Part shown: in pieces, positions 1-5,962 of the stretch | Layout: each line of letters starts with the position of its first letter | Numbering within the stretch: the first letter of the stretch is position 1 | Assembly: GCA_016183835.1 (NCBI GenBank) | Contig: JACPDV010000723.1 | Coordinates: 1-13,279 of the forward strand | Length of the DNA stretch: 13,279 nucleotides | Direction: 5' to 3' | Origin: Armatimonadota bacterium | GTDB lineage: Bacteria; Armatimonadota; UBA10988 | Notes under the pieces: model-generated | Database searches by the model: none | Told to the model about the DNA's origin: nothing | What the model saw: the letters and a program-made list of their open reading frames with translations, nothing else | Translations under genes and position numbers: made by a program

Positions 1-1
1 T

Positions 2-85
2 CCGCCGTCCGTGCCGCAGCCGCCCGTGCCGTCGTACGAGCTGCCGGTCTGCGCCGCCGTGCAGGGCGGCGCACCGTATGGATGA
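2..85 (+). CDS. Possible C-terminal tail of a protein entering from the left edge
   Basis: Frame 2 is open from the window edge to a TGA at 83-85 and encodes 27 residues rich in proline and valine, ending in a short tail with one Cys. Nearly all third codon positions are G or C, as in the confident genes here. The fragment is too short to assign to a family. The minus strand is also open over this stretch, so it could be non-coding. Confidence 0.25.
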   Translation, partial: PPSVPQPPVPSYELPVCAAVQGGAPYG

Positions 86-133
86 GGTTCGGCGGCCGGC
101 TGCAAGCCGACGCGAACGCCGCGCTGGCGGCGA

Positions 134-220
134 CTAATGCGCGGACAGCACGTCGTGCGCCAGGTCCCGAAGGCGCCGAATGACCGTGGCGGACGCGGTC
201 TCATTCGCCAGGACCAGCAC
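134..220 (-). pseudogene. Truncated DUF5615 (PIN-like toxin) N-terminal remnant
   Basis: From a GTG at 220-218, the minus strand encodes 28 residues before a TAG at 136-134. The sequence contains LANETASATVIRRLRDLAHD, which resembles the first strand and helix of DUF5615 PIN-like proteins (consensus near LANENxPxxxVxxLRxxGHDV). Intact members are roughly 110-120 residues, so only the N-terminal quarter remains. The frame after the stop does not look like the family. The fragment lies 7 bases downstream of the DUF433 remnant, which matches the usual order of DUF433 antitoxin followed by DUF5615 toxin. The family assignment rests on pattern recall from a short match, so it is moderate at best. 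Confidence 0.45.
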
Positions 221-227
221 GACCGAC

Positions 228-368
228 TCAGCCCGCCGCCGGAGCGGGGTACACCCGCTCCGACGCCAGCACGTCTCGCGCGTAGCCGAGGCAGGCCCTC
301 ACGTCCTCCAGGCTCAGGTGGTCGTACTCATCCAACACCTGCTCGACGGTCCAGCCGCCCGCCGGCAA
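228..368 (-). pseudogene. Truncated DUF433 antitoxin remnant (C-terminal half)
   Basis: The minus strand encodes 46 residues, from a possible TTG at 368-366 to a TGA at 230-228. They include GGWTVEQVLDEYDHLSLEDV followed by RACLGYARDVLASERVYP. This is the characteristic second half of DUF433 domains, which are MerR-like DNA-binding antitoxins, with the T-EE-h-Y-L--EDhRACLxYA pattern. The N-terminal half, normally carrying the G-P-I-GTRIPV segment, is missing. The frame is closed by a TGA at 383-381, and the intact vapC gene occupies the sequence immediately upstream. I infer a recombination junction at or near the vapC stop codon that deleted the front of this gene. A short translated product from the TTG is possible but would lack the N-terminal half. 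Confidence 0.6.
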
Positions 369-369
369 G

Positions 370-759
370 TCAGTACGGCCTCACCGAGCGCACGCCCTCG
401 AGCGGCTCGAAGTGCCGTAGGTTCAGCGTCGCCAACGTCATCCCGGTCTCGACCGACGTCGCCCCGATCAGACAGTCGAAGAAGCCCACGCCGGCGCTCA
501 GGTGGTGCCGTCGATACAGCTCCACGGCTCGCCGGGAGACCGGCTCATCCAGCCAAGTCACGACGTAGCCGCTCAACTCGTGGTCCACCGCCCGCTGCTC
601 ACGGCGGTTGCGGCACCCCGCGAGCAGCTCCGCCACGGTGACCACCGAGACGAACCGCACTTCCGCGGGCAGGGCATCAACCCAGTCCTTGGCAGGCGCG
701 TGGCCGCGCAACAAGTCCACCAGCACCGACGTGTCCAGCAGCCACCGCGTCTCAGACAC
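370..759 (-). CDS. vapC: VapC-family toxin, PIN-domain ribonuclease
   Basis: This 129-residue protein has the length of a single PIN domain. PIN toxins are Mg-dependent endoribonucleases that cut tRNA, rRNA or mRNA when not bound by their antitoxin. The acidic active-site pattern is present: Asp9 in LLDTSVLVDLL, Glu44 in TVAELLAG and Asp95 in GFFDCLIGAT. The typical C-terminal LATLNLRHF follows near residues 109-117. The start is a GTG at 759-757 that overlaps the last 8 bases of the antitoxin gene, which implies translational coupling. A GGAG sequence lies 8 bases upstream inside the antitoxin gene. All key residues are intact, so the toxin is probably active. The cellular target cannot be read from the sequence. 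Confidence 0.9.
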   Translation of the reverse strand: MSETRWLLDTSVLVDLLRGHAPAKDWVDALPAEVRFVSVVTVAELLAGCRNRREQRAVDHELSGYVVTWLDEPVSRRAVELYRRHHLSAGVGFFDCLIGATSVETGMTLATLNLRHFEPLEGVRSVRPY

Positions 760-1009
760 GCCGGTCGCTCCGGTTCTCGAGGTCCTGGCGCAGCCGCGCC
801 GCGAATCCCGCCGGGTCTGCCGCCTCGGGTCGGTCGGCCCAGATACCGAAGGCCGGGTGCTTGCCCTTCTTGCTCCGCCGCCTAAGCCGCCCCTCCGGCT
901 CTCGGTACAACAAGATCACGTCCACCTCGCCAGGCGGCAGGGCAGTCGGGTTCGTGAGGACCAACTCCCCTCCGTCGTTCACCGTGCCCCGCACGTGCCG
1001 CGTGTGCAT
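752..1009 (-). CDS. Antitoxin of the VapBC-type module
   Basis: This 85-residue basic and acidic protein is encoded directly upstream of vapC, with an 8-bp overlap. Its N-terminal half (RGTVNDGGELVL, then LPPGEVDVILLY) looks like a short beta-rich DNA-binding or dimerisation region. The C-terminal half contains HPAFGIWADR, then DPAGFAARLRQDL. That pattern resembles the toxin-neutralising tail of antitoxins paired with PIN toxins, in which an HPAFGhW-DR motif is recurrent. Its role would be to bind and block VapC and to repress its own promoter. The start is an ATG at 1009 with an AGAGG immediately before it and a GGAG about 7 bases upstream. A consensus -10 box sits 17 bases upstream. The exact antitoxin family is not certain, but the operon position supports the role. 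Confidence 0.8.
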   Translation of the reverse strand: MHTRHVRGTVNDGGELVLTNPTALPPGEVDVILLYREPEGRLRRRSKKGKHPAFGIWADRPEAADPAGFAARLRQDLENRSDRRV

Positions 1010-1026
1010 CCTCTGCTCCGCCGGCC

Positions 1027-1032
1027 ATTATA
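1027..1032 (-). promoter_or_regulatory. -10 box (TATAAT) of the toxin-antitoxin operon
   Basis: The minus strand reads a perfect TATAAT 17 bases upstream of the antitoxin ATG. It stands out in DNA of about 70% G+C and predicts a leader of roughly 10 bases. No good -35 hexamer is visible at 16-18 bp (closest TGCTTT), so the promoter may depend on an activator or be weak. Toxin-antitoxin operons are normally autorepressed at such a site, but no clear operator palindrome was found. Confidence 0.55.
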
Positions 1033-1074
1033 CCCGCCTGCCACGGCGCAAAGCACATCAACCGCCCGGAGCAC

Positions 1075-1473
1075 TCACCCCAGCCCCTCGAGATACTCCA
1101 CCACCCCCGCCGCCGCCTCGCCGCCCATCTGCGCGTGCACCAGCAGCGGGATCCCGTGCGGGCCCGGCGCGTCCTTCGCCTCCGGATGATCCGCCAGGAT
1201 CGCTCGCGCCAGCGCCAGCCTCCCCAGCATCACCGCCGCGAAGATCGTCATCGGCGCGCCGTGGGCCAAGAGGTACTCCGCGATCGCCCGCTCGCCGCAG
1301 TGCGACGCCGCCCCCAGCCCGGTCTCGAAGTCTCCCCCGCCCCAGTCCCAGGCTGCATTCAGCAGCCGCGGCTCCTGGGCCAGGAGCGCCTTCACGCGGT
1401 CGAGGTCGCCGTGGGAGCAGGCGACGAACTCCTGCACCAGCTCGGTCGCGAGCGGCGGCGGCATGTCCTTCAT
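1075..1473 (-). CDS. Small ankyrin-repeat protein
   Basis: This 132-residue soluble protein has no signal peptide or membrane segment. It contains two to three ankyrin-like helix-loop-helix units. The first spans about residues 10-40 (FVACSHGDLDRVKALLAQEP, then LLNA). The next, about 52-75, reads GLGAASHCGERAIAEYLLAHG. A third runs from about 78 to 98 (AAVMLGRLALARAILADHP). A GPHGIPLLVHAQMGG stretch near 104-118 resembles the end of a recurrent bacterial family of this size. Ankyrin repeats bind other proteins, and the partner here is unknown. The start is an ATG at 1473 with a GGAG about 11 bases upstream. An internal ATG at 1464 is possible. The gene is on the same strand as its neighbours, but gaps of 65 and 171 bases suggest its own transcript. 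Confidence 0.8.
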   Translation of the reverse strand: MKDMPPPLATELVQEFVACSHGDLDRVKALLAQEPRLLNAAWDWGGGDFETGLGAASHCGERAIAEYLLAHGAPMTIFAAVMLGRLALARAILADHPEAKDAPGPHGIPLLVHAQMGGEAAAGVVEYLEGLG

Positions 1474-1644
1474 GGGCGAATCACTCCGTGCGGTTGCTTG
1501 TGGGACCCGTTGTGGTGCACCGAGGTGCCATTGTCCGGATGGCGGCGGCCGGCCGGACGCGTCCGCAAGAGCGGACCCTACCGGTCACCCCCCTCTCTGC
1601 CCTCCCCTGCGTCCTGTGCGGTTCCTGCGGCTACGGATCCGCGG

Positions 1645-2700
1645 TCAGGCCGCACCCTCCGTCTCCAACAGCCGCAGCTTGCGCCACAGCCCGCCGCCGT
1701 AGCCGCCCAGCCCGCCGTCGGCTTGGATCACCCGGTGGCAGGGGATCAGGATGGCGATCCGGTTCAGCCCGTTGGCATTCCCCACCGCTCGCACCGCCGT
1801 GGGCCGGCCGACCGCGCGCGCCAGCTCGGCATAGCTCCAGGTCTCGCCGTACGGTATGCGCTGCAGAGCCGCCCACACGCGCATCTGGAACTCGGTGCCC
1901 GGGCAGGTCAGGGGCACGTCGAACTGCCTCCGGCGGCTGGCGAAGTACTCCGCCAACTGCCCGCGCAGGTCGGCGAGGAGCGGGCTCTCGGCGGGCAGGA
2001 GCGGCAGGCCGAAGCGGCGCCTGAGGTCGTCGAGCTGCGCCTCGAGCATGCGCCGATCGGTGAACTCGAGCAGGCAGAGCGCCTTCTCCGTCGCGCCGGC
2101 GGCCATGGGCCCCAGCGGCGTGTCGATCCAGGCCAGGCGGATGCACTCGGCGGAGCGCGCCGCGCCGGGCGGGGCGCCGACCGCCTTCCTGAACGCCTCG
2201 CGGAAGCCGGAAGGCGACTCCCAGTCGTGGTCGAGCGACGCGTCATCGAGGCTGCCGCCGGCTTTGATGGCGGCGAACGCGGAGCCCAGCCGCCGGGCGC
2301 GGGTGTAGGCCTGAAACGTCATGCCGAACTCGCGCTTGAAGTAGCGCCGGGCAGCGGTGGGGTCGATCCCGTCGCGGCGGAGGTCGCCGTCGGTGACGCG
2401 GCGGGTGGGGTCGGCCTCGACGCGCTCGATCAGGCCGCGGGCCCAGTCCGGCGCACCGGTCTGCGGGTCGAGCGGCCGGCAGCGGGCGCAGGGCCTGAAG
2501 CCGGCGAACAGCGCCTCGCCCGGCGTGGGATAGAACTCCATGTGCTCCGGCCGCGGGCGGCGCGACGGGCACGAGGGCCGGCAGAAGATGCCGGTGGTGG
2601 TGACCGCGAAGTAGAACAGCCCATCGCACGAGCCGTCGCGGTCGAGCACGGCGCGGAGCATCTCCGGGCGGGCGGGCAGGTCACAGGGTTGAGCGCTCAT
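1645..2700 (-). CDS. ada: Ada: methylphosphotriester / O6-methylguanine-DNA methyltransferase and transcriptional regulator
   Basis: This 351-residue protein is almost the same length as E. coli Ada (354). The N-terminal zinc domain has four Cys ligands at 40, 44, 71 and 74 (FCRPSC and CARC). Cys40 would be the residue that accepts methyl from phosphotriesters and switches Ada into an activator. An AraC-type helix-turn-helix region follows at about 90-180, with the typical SPSGFREAFRKAVG at its end. The C-terminal alkyltransferase domain (about 188-350) has the PCHRV active site with Cys321, plus GNANG and GGYGGGLWRK. All three functions look intact. Ada removes alkyl groups suicidally and induces alkylation-repair genes. 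I see no alkA, alkB or second ogt nearby. No clear Shine-Dalgarno precedes the ATG at 2700, and no Ada-box-like AAAGCGCA was found upstream. Confidence 0.96.
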   Translation of the reverse strand: MSAQPCDLPARPEMLRAVLDRDGSCDGLFYFAVTTTGIFCRPSCPSRRPRPEHMEFYPTPGEALFAGFRPCARCRPLDPQTGAPDWARGLIERVEADPTRRVTDGDLRRDGIDPTAARRYFKREFGMTFQAYTRARRLGSAFAAIKAGGSLDDASLDHDWESPSGFREAFRKAVGAPPGAARSAECIRLAWIDTPLGPMAAGATEKALCLLEFTDRRMLEAQLDDLRRRFGLPLLPAESPLLADLRGQLAEYFASRRRQFDVPLTCPGTEFQMRVWAALQRIPYGETWSYAELARAVGRPTAVRAVGNANGLNRIAILIPCHRVIQADGGLGGYGGGLWRKLRLLETEGAA

Positions 2701-2763
2701 GCGGCCACGGTACCACGCCGGCGGCGGGCCGTTCCACCGAAAAGTGGACGGCAGATCCTGCGG

Positions 2764-4737
2764 CTACGGCGCGGGCACCGGCGTCTTCCAGTAGTCGTCC
2801 ATGTTCTGCGTGAGCTGCTGCTTGTCGTAGGCGTCCTTGAGGAGTCTGCAGGACCAGGTCCGGAACACGGCTTCGCCCTGGCCGAACGGAGCGACGGCGA
2901 GGAAGAACGACTTGCCCGTGGCCTTGTCGCAGAGGAGGCCCCGACAGCCGGGGGGGCTAGCGACCACTTTGTAGGACACGGCGTTGCCGCCGCCCATGAT
3001 GCCAGGCCAGGACAGCTCGTTGCCGGCCACGACCCGCTGGACTGAGCGCACCAGCGGATGGCCGTCCGGGTCGGGCGCGACGAACTCCTCGGCTCCGAAG
3101 GGATAGTCCCTGACCTGGAATCCGAACCAGGCTGCCGCCTCGTCCCGCAGCACCACCCGCCCGCCCTGCTTGACCCAGGCGGTGAGCGCATCCCGCTGCC
3201 CGGAGGTGAACCGCCCGGCGGGCGCCCAGATCACGAGCGTGACGTAGGCCGGGTCGGCCGCGTACGCCTCCACCGCGTTCGAGCTGACGATGTTGGCCAC
3301 CTCACTCCGCGCCGGGGCGTCCAACGGCGGCGGCATGAGCGGCGGGGTCGGCGGGCGGGTCAGGTAGTCCGCCAGGTTGCGCTGCAGCGGCCCGGCGTCG
3401 TAGCCGTCGCTGAACGGTGCGGTCGTGCGGAACAGCACCTCCCCTCGGCCCCACCGCGCCAGGCAGAGCGGCGAAGAGGCCCAGTTGGACGAATCCACGA
3501 GCAGCGGCACACCGTCCGGGTGACCGGTCGCCGCGGACGGCGACTGCACGGTCATCATGCTCAGCGGCTTCAGGCTCACTTGCCGCACGCCGTCCAGCAC
3601 GGGATGAGACCCCGGCTTGAGGGCGGCGAGACTTACCGATTCGGCAGTGAGCGACAGGACGGCCCGCTCCAGCCTGAACCCGTAGCTCTCCGCGAGCTGG
3701 TTCTCCACCACCACCCGGTGCCCCGCCCGCACCCACTCGTCGAGCGCTCGGGCCTGCACGGTGGACAGGTCCGCCGGTTGGCAATGAACCCAAACGGTGG
3801 CGGTCGCCGGATCCGCCACCAGCCGCTCGATCGCTACGCCGTTGTTGATCTCCACGCACTTCCCGGCGGCCCGCGGCGCCGCCGGTTGACCCGTCGCCGG
3901 TGTGGCGGCTGCGGCGGGGAGCAGCAGCGGGAACTCCAGCTTCTCCGGGTTCTCGAGCCGCGGCGTCTGCGCGCGGTTGGCTCGCGCGGCCCAGGCGCCG
4001 ACTTCCTTCTGCACATAGCCGGCCAGGCTCTGCACGCTCACCGGCTGCCCGGCGCCGGCCGCCGCGCCGCCGAGGGCTTCGAGCACGTAGTGGGTGAACA
4101 CGCCGTGCCGCTCGTCGGGCATCTCCCACGCGCGCTGTCCCACGTCGCAGGCGAGCAGCACCACCGGGTTGGCGGGTGCGGGCTCGCCACGCACCAGGAC
4201 GGGCCGCAGGCCGCGCGCGAAGCCATCGTCCAGGTGCGCGTCCCCCTCGGCGCGGCCGGCGTTCGGGTCGTTGCGGCAGGCGTCGAACAGGATCAGCACC
4301 TGCTTCGCCTCGCCGGTGCAGAGCGTCTGCGTGATGTCTTCGAGCGCCAGGCCGGTGCCTTCGAGCCGCTCGCGAAACGTGTCCATGGCCAGCAGGTACG
4401 GCGTGCCGGCGGTCTGCATCCCATGACCGGCGTAGAAGAAGACCACCACGTCGCCCGCGCGGGCCTTCTCGCGCACGCTCTGCAACGCGCGCAGGAGCCC
4501 GAACTTGGTGGGCAGGTCGAGGCGGTTGCGGGCGCCGCTGGTCAGCAGGCGGACGTTGGCCGCCGGAACGCCCGCGCGGCGGAACGCATCAGCCAGCGCC
4601 GTGGCGTCGCTGACCGCGTAGTGCAACCCCGAGATGGCCGGGTCGTCATACTGCTCCACGCCGGCCGCGACGCTGAAGGTCTCGGCGGCACCGGCAGTGC
4701 AAGCGATCAGCGTCACGAAGATCCAGCGGTAAGTCAT
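2764..4737 (-). CDS. Secreted caspase-family (peptidase C14-like) protein with duplicated C-terminal domain
   Basis: With the start at the ATG at 4737, the protein has 657 residues. It opens with a signal peptide (about residues 1-18, YRWIFVTLIACTAGAAE), so it is likely exported. The caspase-like domain covers about 20-275. It shows the beta-strand plus His motif VVVFFYAGHGM (His105) and the strand plus Cys motif VLILFDACRND (Cys154), the catalytic dyad of metacaspase-like proteases. A Pro/Ala linker follows. Two similar blocks come next, about 295-462 and 477-652. They share ADPA-T-hV-hh, ALxxWVxxGxRVVhxxxxAxxxGF, a HPhh-VxxV segment and GxGEhhFRT...Y.....xDYh. These may be GATase1-like or DUF4350-like folds; the assignment is uncertain. 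AGGGG lies 7 bases before the chosen start, whereas the upstream ATG at 4776 adds 13 charged residues that would spoil the signal peptide. Confidence 0.85.
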   Translation of the reverse strand: MTYRWIFVTLIACTAGAAETFSVAAGVEQYDDPAISGLHYAVSDATALADAFRRAGVPAANVRLLTSGARNRLDLPTKFGLLRALQSVREKARAGDVVVFFYAGHGMQTAGTPYLLAMDTFRERLEGTGLALEDITQTLCTGEAKQVLILFDACRNDPNAGRAEGDAHLDDGFARGLRPVLVRGEPAPANPVVLLACDVGQRAWEMPDERHGVFTHYVLEALGGAAAGAGQPVSVQSLAGYVQKEVGAWAARANRAQTPRLENPEKLEFPLLLPAAAATPATGQPAAPRAAGKCVEINNGVAIERLVADPATATVWVHCQPADLSTVQARALDEWVRAGHRVVVENQLAESYGFRLERAVLSLTAESVSLAALKPGSHPVLDGVRQVSLKPLSMMTVQSPSAATGHPDGVPLLVDSSNWASSPLCLARWGRGEVLFRTTAPFSDGYDAGPLQRNLADYLTRPPTPPLMPPPLDAPARSEVANIVSSNAVEAYAADPAYVTLVIWAPAGRFTSGQRDALTAWVKQGGRVVLRDEAAAWFGFQVRDYPFGAEEFVAPDPDGHPLVRSVQRVVAGNELSWPGIMGGGNAVSYKVVASPPGCRGLLCDKATGKSFFLAVAPFGQGEAVFRTWSCRLLKDAYDKQQLTQNMDDYWKTPVPAP

Positions 4738-4744
4738 GGCCTTG

Positions 4745-4749
4745 CCCCT
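4745..4749 (-). promoter_or_regulatory. Ribosome binding site deciding the caspase gene start
   Basis: AGGGG on the minus strand lies 7 bases before the ATG at 4737. It places the start directly before the hydrophobic signal sequence. A much stronger GGAGGAGG run at about 4798-4805 lies over 20 bases upstream of the outer ATG and has no well-spaced in-frame start. Confidence 0.5.
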
Positions 4750-4833
4750 GAACCGGCCCGAACCCCGGAACATCATTCCGATTCGCCGGCGCCAACTCCT
4801 CCTCCGCTTTTTCCGGGGACACCATACTATTTC

Positions 4834-5895
4834 CTACGGCCGCAGCTCCACCCCCTGCTCCCGCGCCGTGGCCAGCGCCAACTCGTAGTTCCGCAGCGGC
4901 ACATCGGCTGGGACCGAATGGTCGCTGTGATAGAGATACCCGCCGCCCCTTGCCGCCGCCAGCTTCGTCGTCACCTCGCGCACCACATCCTCCGGGCTGC
5001 CGGCCAGCGCACGCACGTCGATGTTGCCGAACAGCACCAGCCGGTCGCCGTACTCCCGCCGCAGATCCGCGACGTGGAGACCGGCCTTCGCCTCGAGCGG
5101 GTGCAGCCCGCGCACGCCGGCGTCGAGGAAATCCGGGATCAGCGGCGCCACGTTGCCGTCGGAGTGCAGGATCGGCGGCACGCCATCGTCGCGGAAGTGC
5201 TGGAACAGCCGGCGGTGATGCGGCTTGACCAGCTCGCGGTACATCCGCGGCGAGATCAGCGGGCTGCGCGTGGAGCCCAGATCGTCCGCCAAAAACGCCG
5301 CGTCGAACGCCGCGCCGCGCCGCTTCAGCCCCTCGTAGAGCCCAATAATCAGCTCGGTGTGCGCCTCGAACAGGCGGTGCACGAAGTCCGGCTGCTCGAC
5401 CATCCAGCCGTACAGGTTCTCCTGCCCGGTGCGCGCCCAGGTGCCGTGGAAGCAGGCGTGGGCCGCGAAGAAGACCGGCAGCTCGCGCTCGCGGGCGTAG
5501 GCACAGCGCGCCTCGACGTCGTCAAGGAGGCGGCTCTCGCGGTAGTCGAACGCCTCGCGCAGCCGGTCGAAGGCGGCCGGCGAGTCGAGCGTGAACCCCT
5601 CCCAGTGCGGCGTCCAGCCGTCGGGCGTGAGGAGGTGCCGTTGCGTCACGCCGTTGCCGTCCACCAGCACGCGGTAACGCTCGGTCTCTTCGAGCACGCG
5701 GCCGGGGAGCTGCAGCGTGTAGTCGCCGCCGAGCTTGAACCACTCCAGGCCGAAGTGCTCCTCGGGCGAGACGCCCGCCGGCATGCCTTCGCCGCGCCAG
5801 CGGTCGAGGGTGGACTGCCAGTAGGAGTCGCAGATGGGGACGCGGTCGGGCGTCTCGCCGGCGAGCACGGCGCGGACGCGTTCGCGCGAGGTCAT
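4834..5895 (-). CDS. Uroporphyrinogen decarboxylase-superfamily protein (not classical HemE)
   Basis: This 353-residue cytoplasmic protein has the (beta/alpha)8 barrel pattern of the UROD/MtaA superfamily. It begins MTSRERVRAVLAGETPDRVP, a hallmark N-terminus of these proteins. Later motifs include FLADDLGSTRSPLISPRMYR (about 201-220), ILHSDGNVAPLIPDFLDAGV (242-261), LHPLEAKAGL (264-273), LVLFGNID (286-293) and HSDHSVPADVPLRNY (323-337). His244 of HSDG is where methyltransferase relatives have a metal or cobamide ligand region. The protein may be a corrinoid-linked methyltransferase or a catabolic enzyme, and no corrinoid protein is encoded beside it. Heme biosynthesis is unlikely, because no other hem gene is present and the sequence fits the divergent UROD-like group. 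The gene starts 67 bases after the end of the glycine-rich lipoprotein gene, so co-transcription is possible. Confidence 0.88.
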   Translation of the reverse strand: MTSRERVRAVLAGETPDRVPICDSYWQSTLDRWRGEGMPAGVSPEEHFGLEWFKLGGDYTLQLPGRVLEETERYRVLVDGNGVTQRHLLTPDGWTPHWEGFTLDSPAAFDRLREAFDYRESRLLDDVEARCAYARERELPVFFAAHACFHGTWARTGQENLYGWMVEQPDFVHRLFEAHTELIIGLYEGLKRRGAAFDAAFLADDLGSTRSPLISPRMYRELVKPHHRRLFQHFRDDGVPPILHSDGNVAPLIPDFLDAGVRGLHPLEAKAGLHVADLRREYGDRLVLFGNIDVRALAGSPEDVVREVTTKLAAARGGGYLYHSDHSVPADVPLRNYELALATAREQGVELRP

Positions 5896-5904
5896 GGGGC
5901 ACGG

Positions 5905-5912
5905 CCTCCCTT
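5905..5912 (-). promoter_or_regulatory. Shine-Dalgarno deciding the UROD-like gene start
   Basis: AAGGGAGG on the minus strand lies 9 bases before the ATG at 5895. This favours that start over an upstream ATG at 5946, which would add 17 residues not typical of the family. Confidence 0.7.
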
Positions 5913-5962
5913 CGACCCGCGCCGTTCGGGAGCCGCAGACAGGCACCTGCCGGACACCACCC

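Noticed and set aside
1555..1576. Palindrome GGACGCGTCC and hairpin GTCCGC-AAGA-GCGGAC in the 171-base gap between the ankyrin and ada genes
   Set aside because: The stem is only 6 bp and has no T-run. Such short matches are expected by chance at this G+C content, so it was not called a terminator or operator.
2701..2763. Possible Ada box upstream of ada
   Set aside because: No AAAGCGCA-like or A-rich box is visible on the minus strand in the 63-base gap.
1135..3045. A 636-codon open frame on the plus strand over the ankyrin and ada genes
   Set aside because: It is antisense to ada, whose active-site motifs are unmistakable. The composition is typical of a shadow frame.
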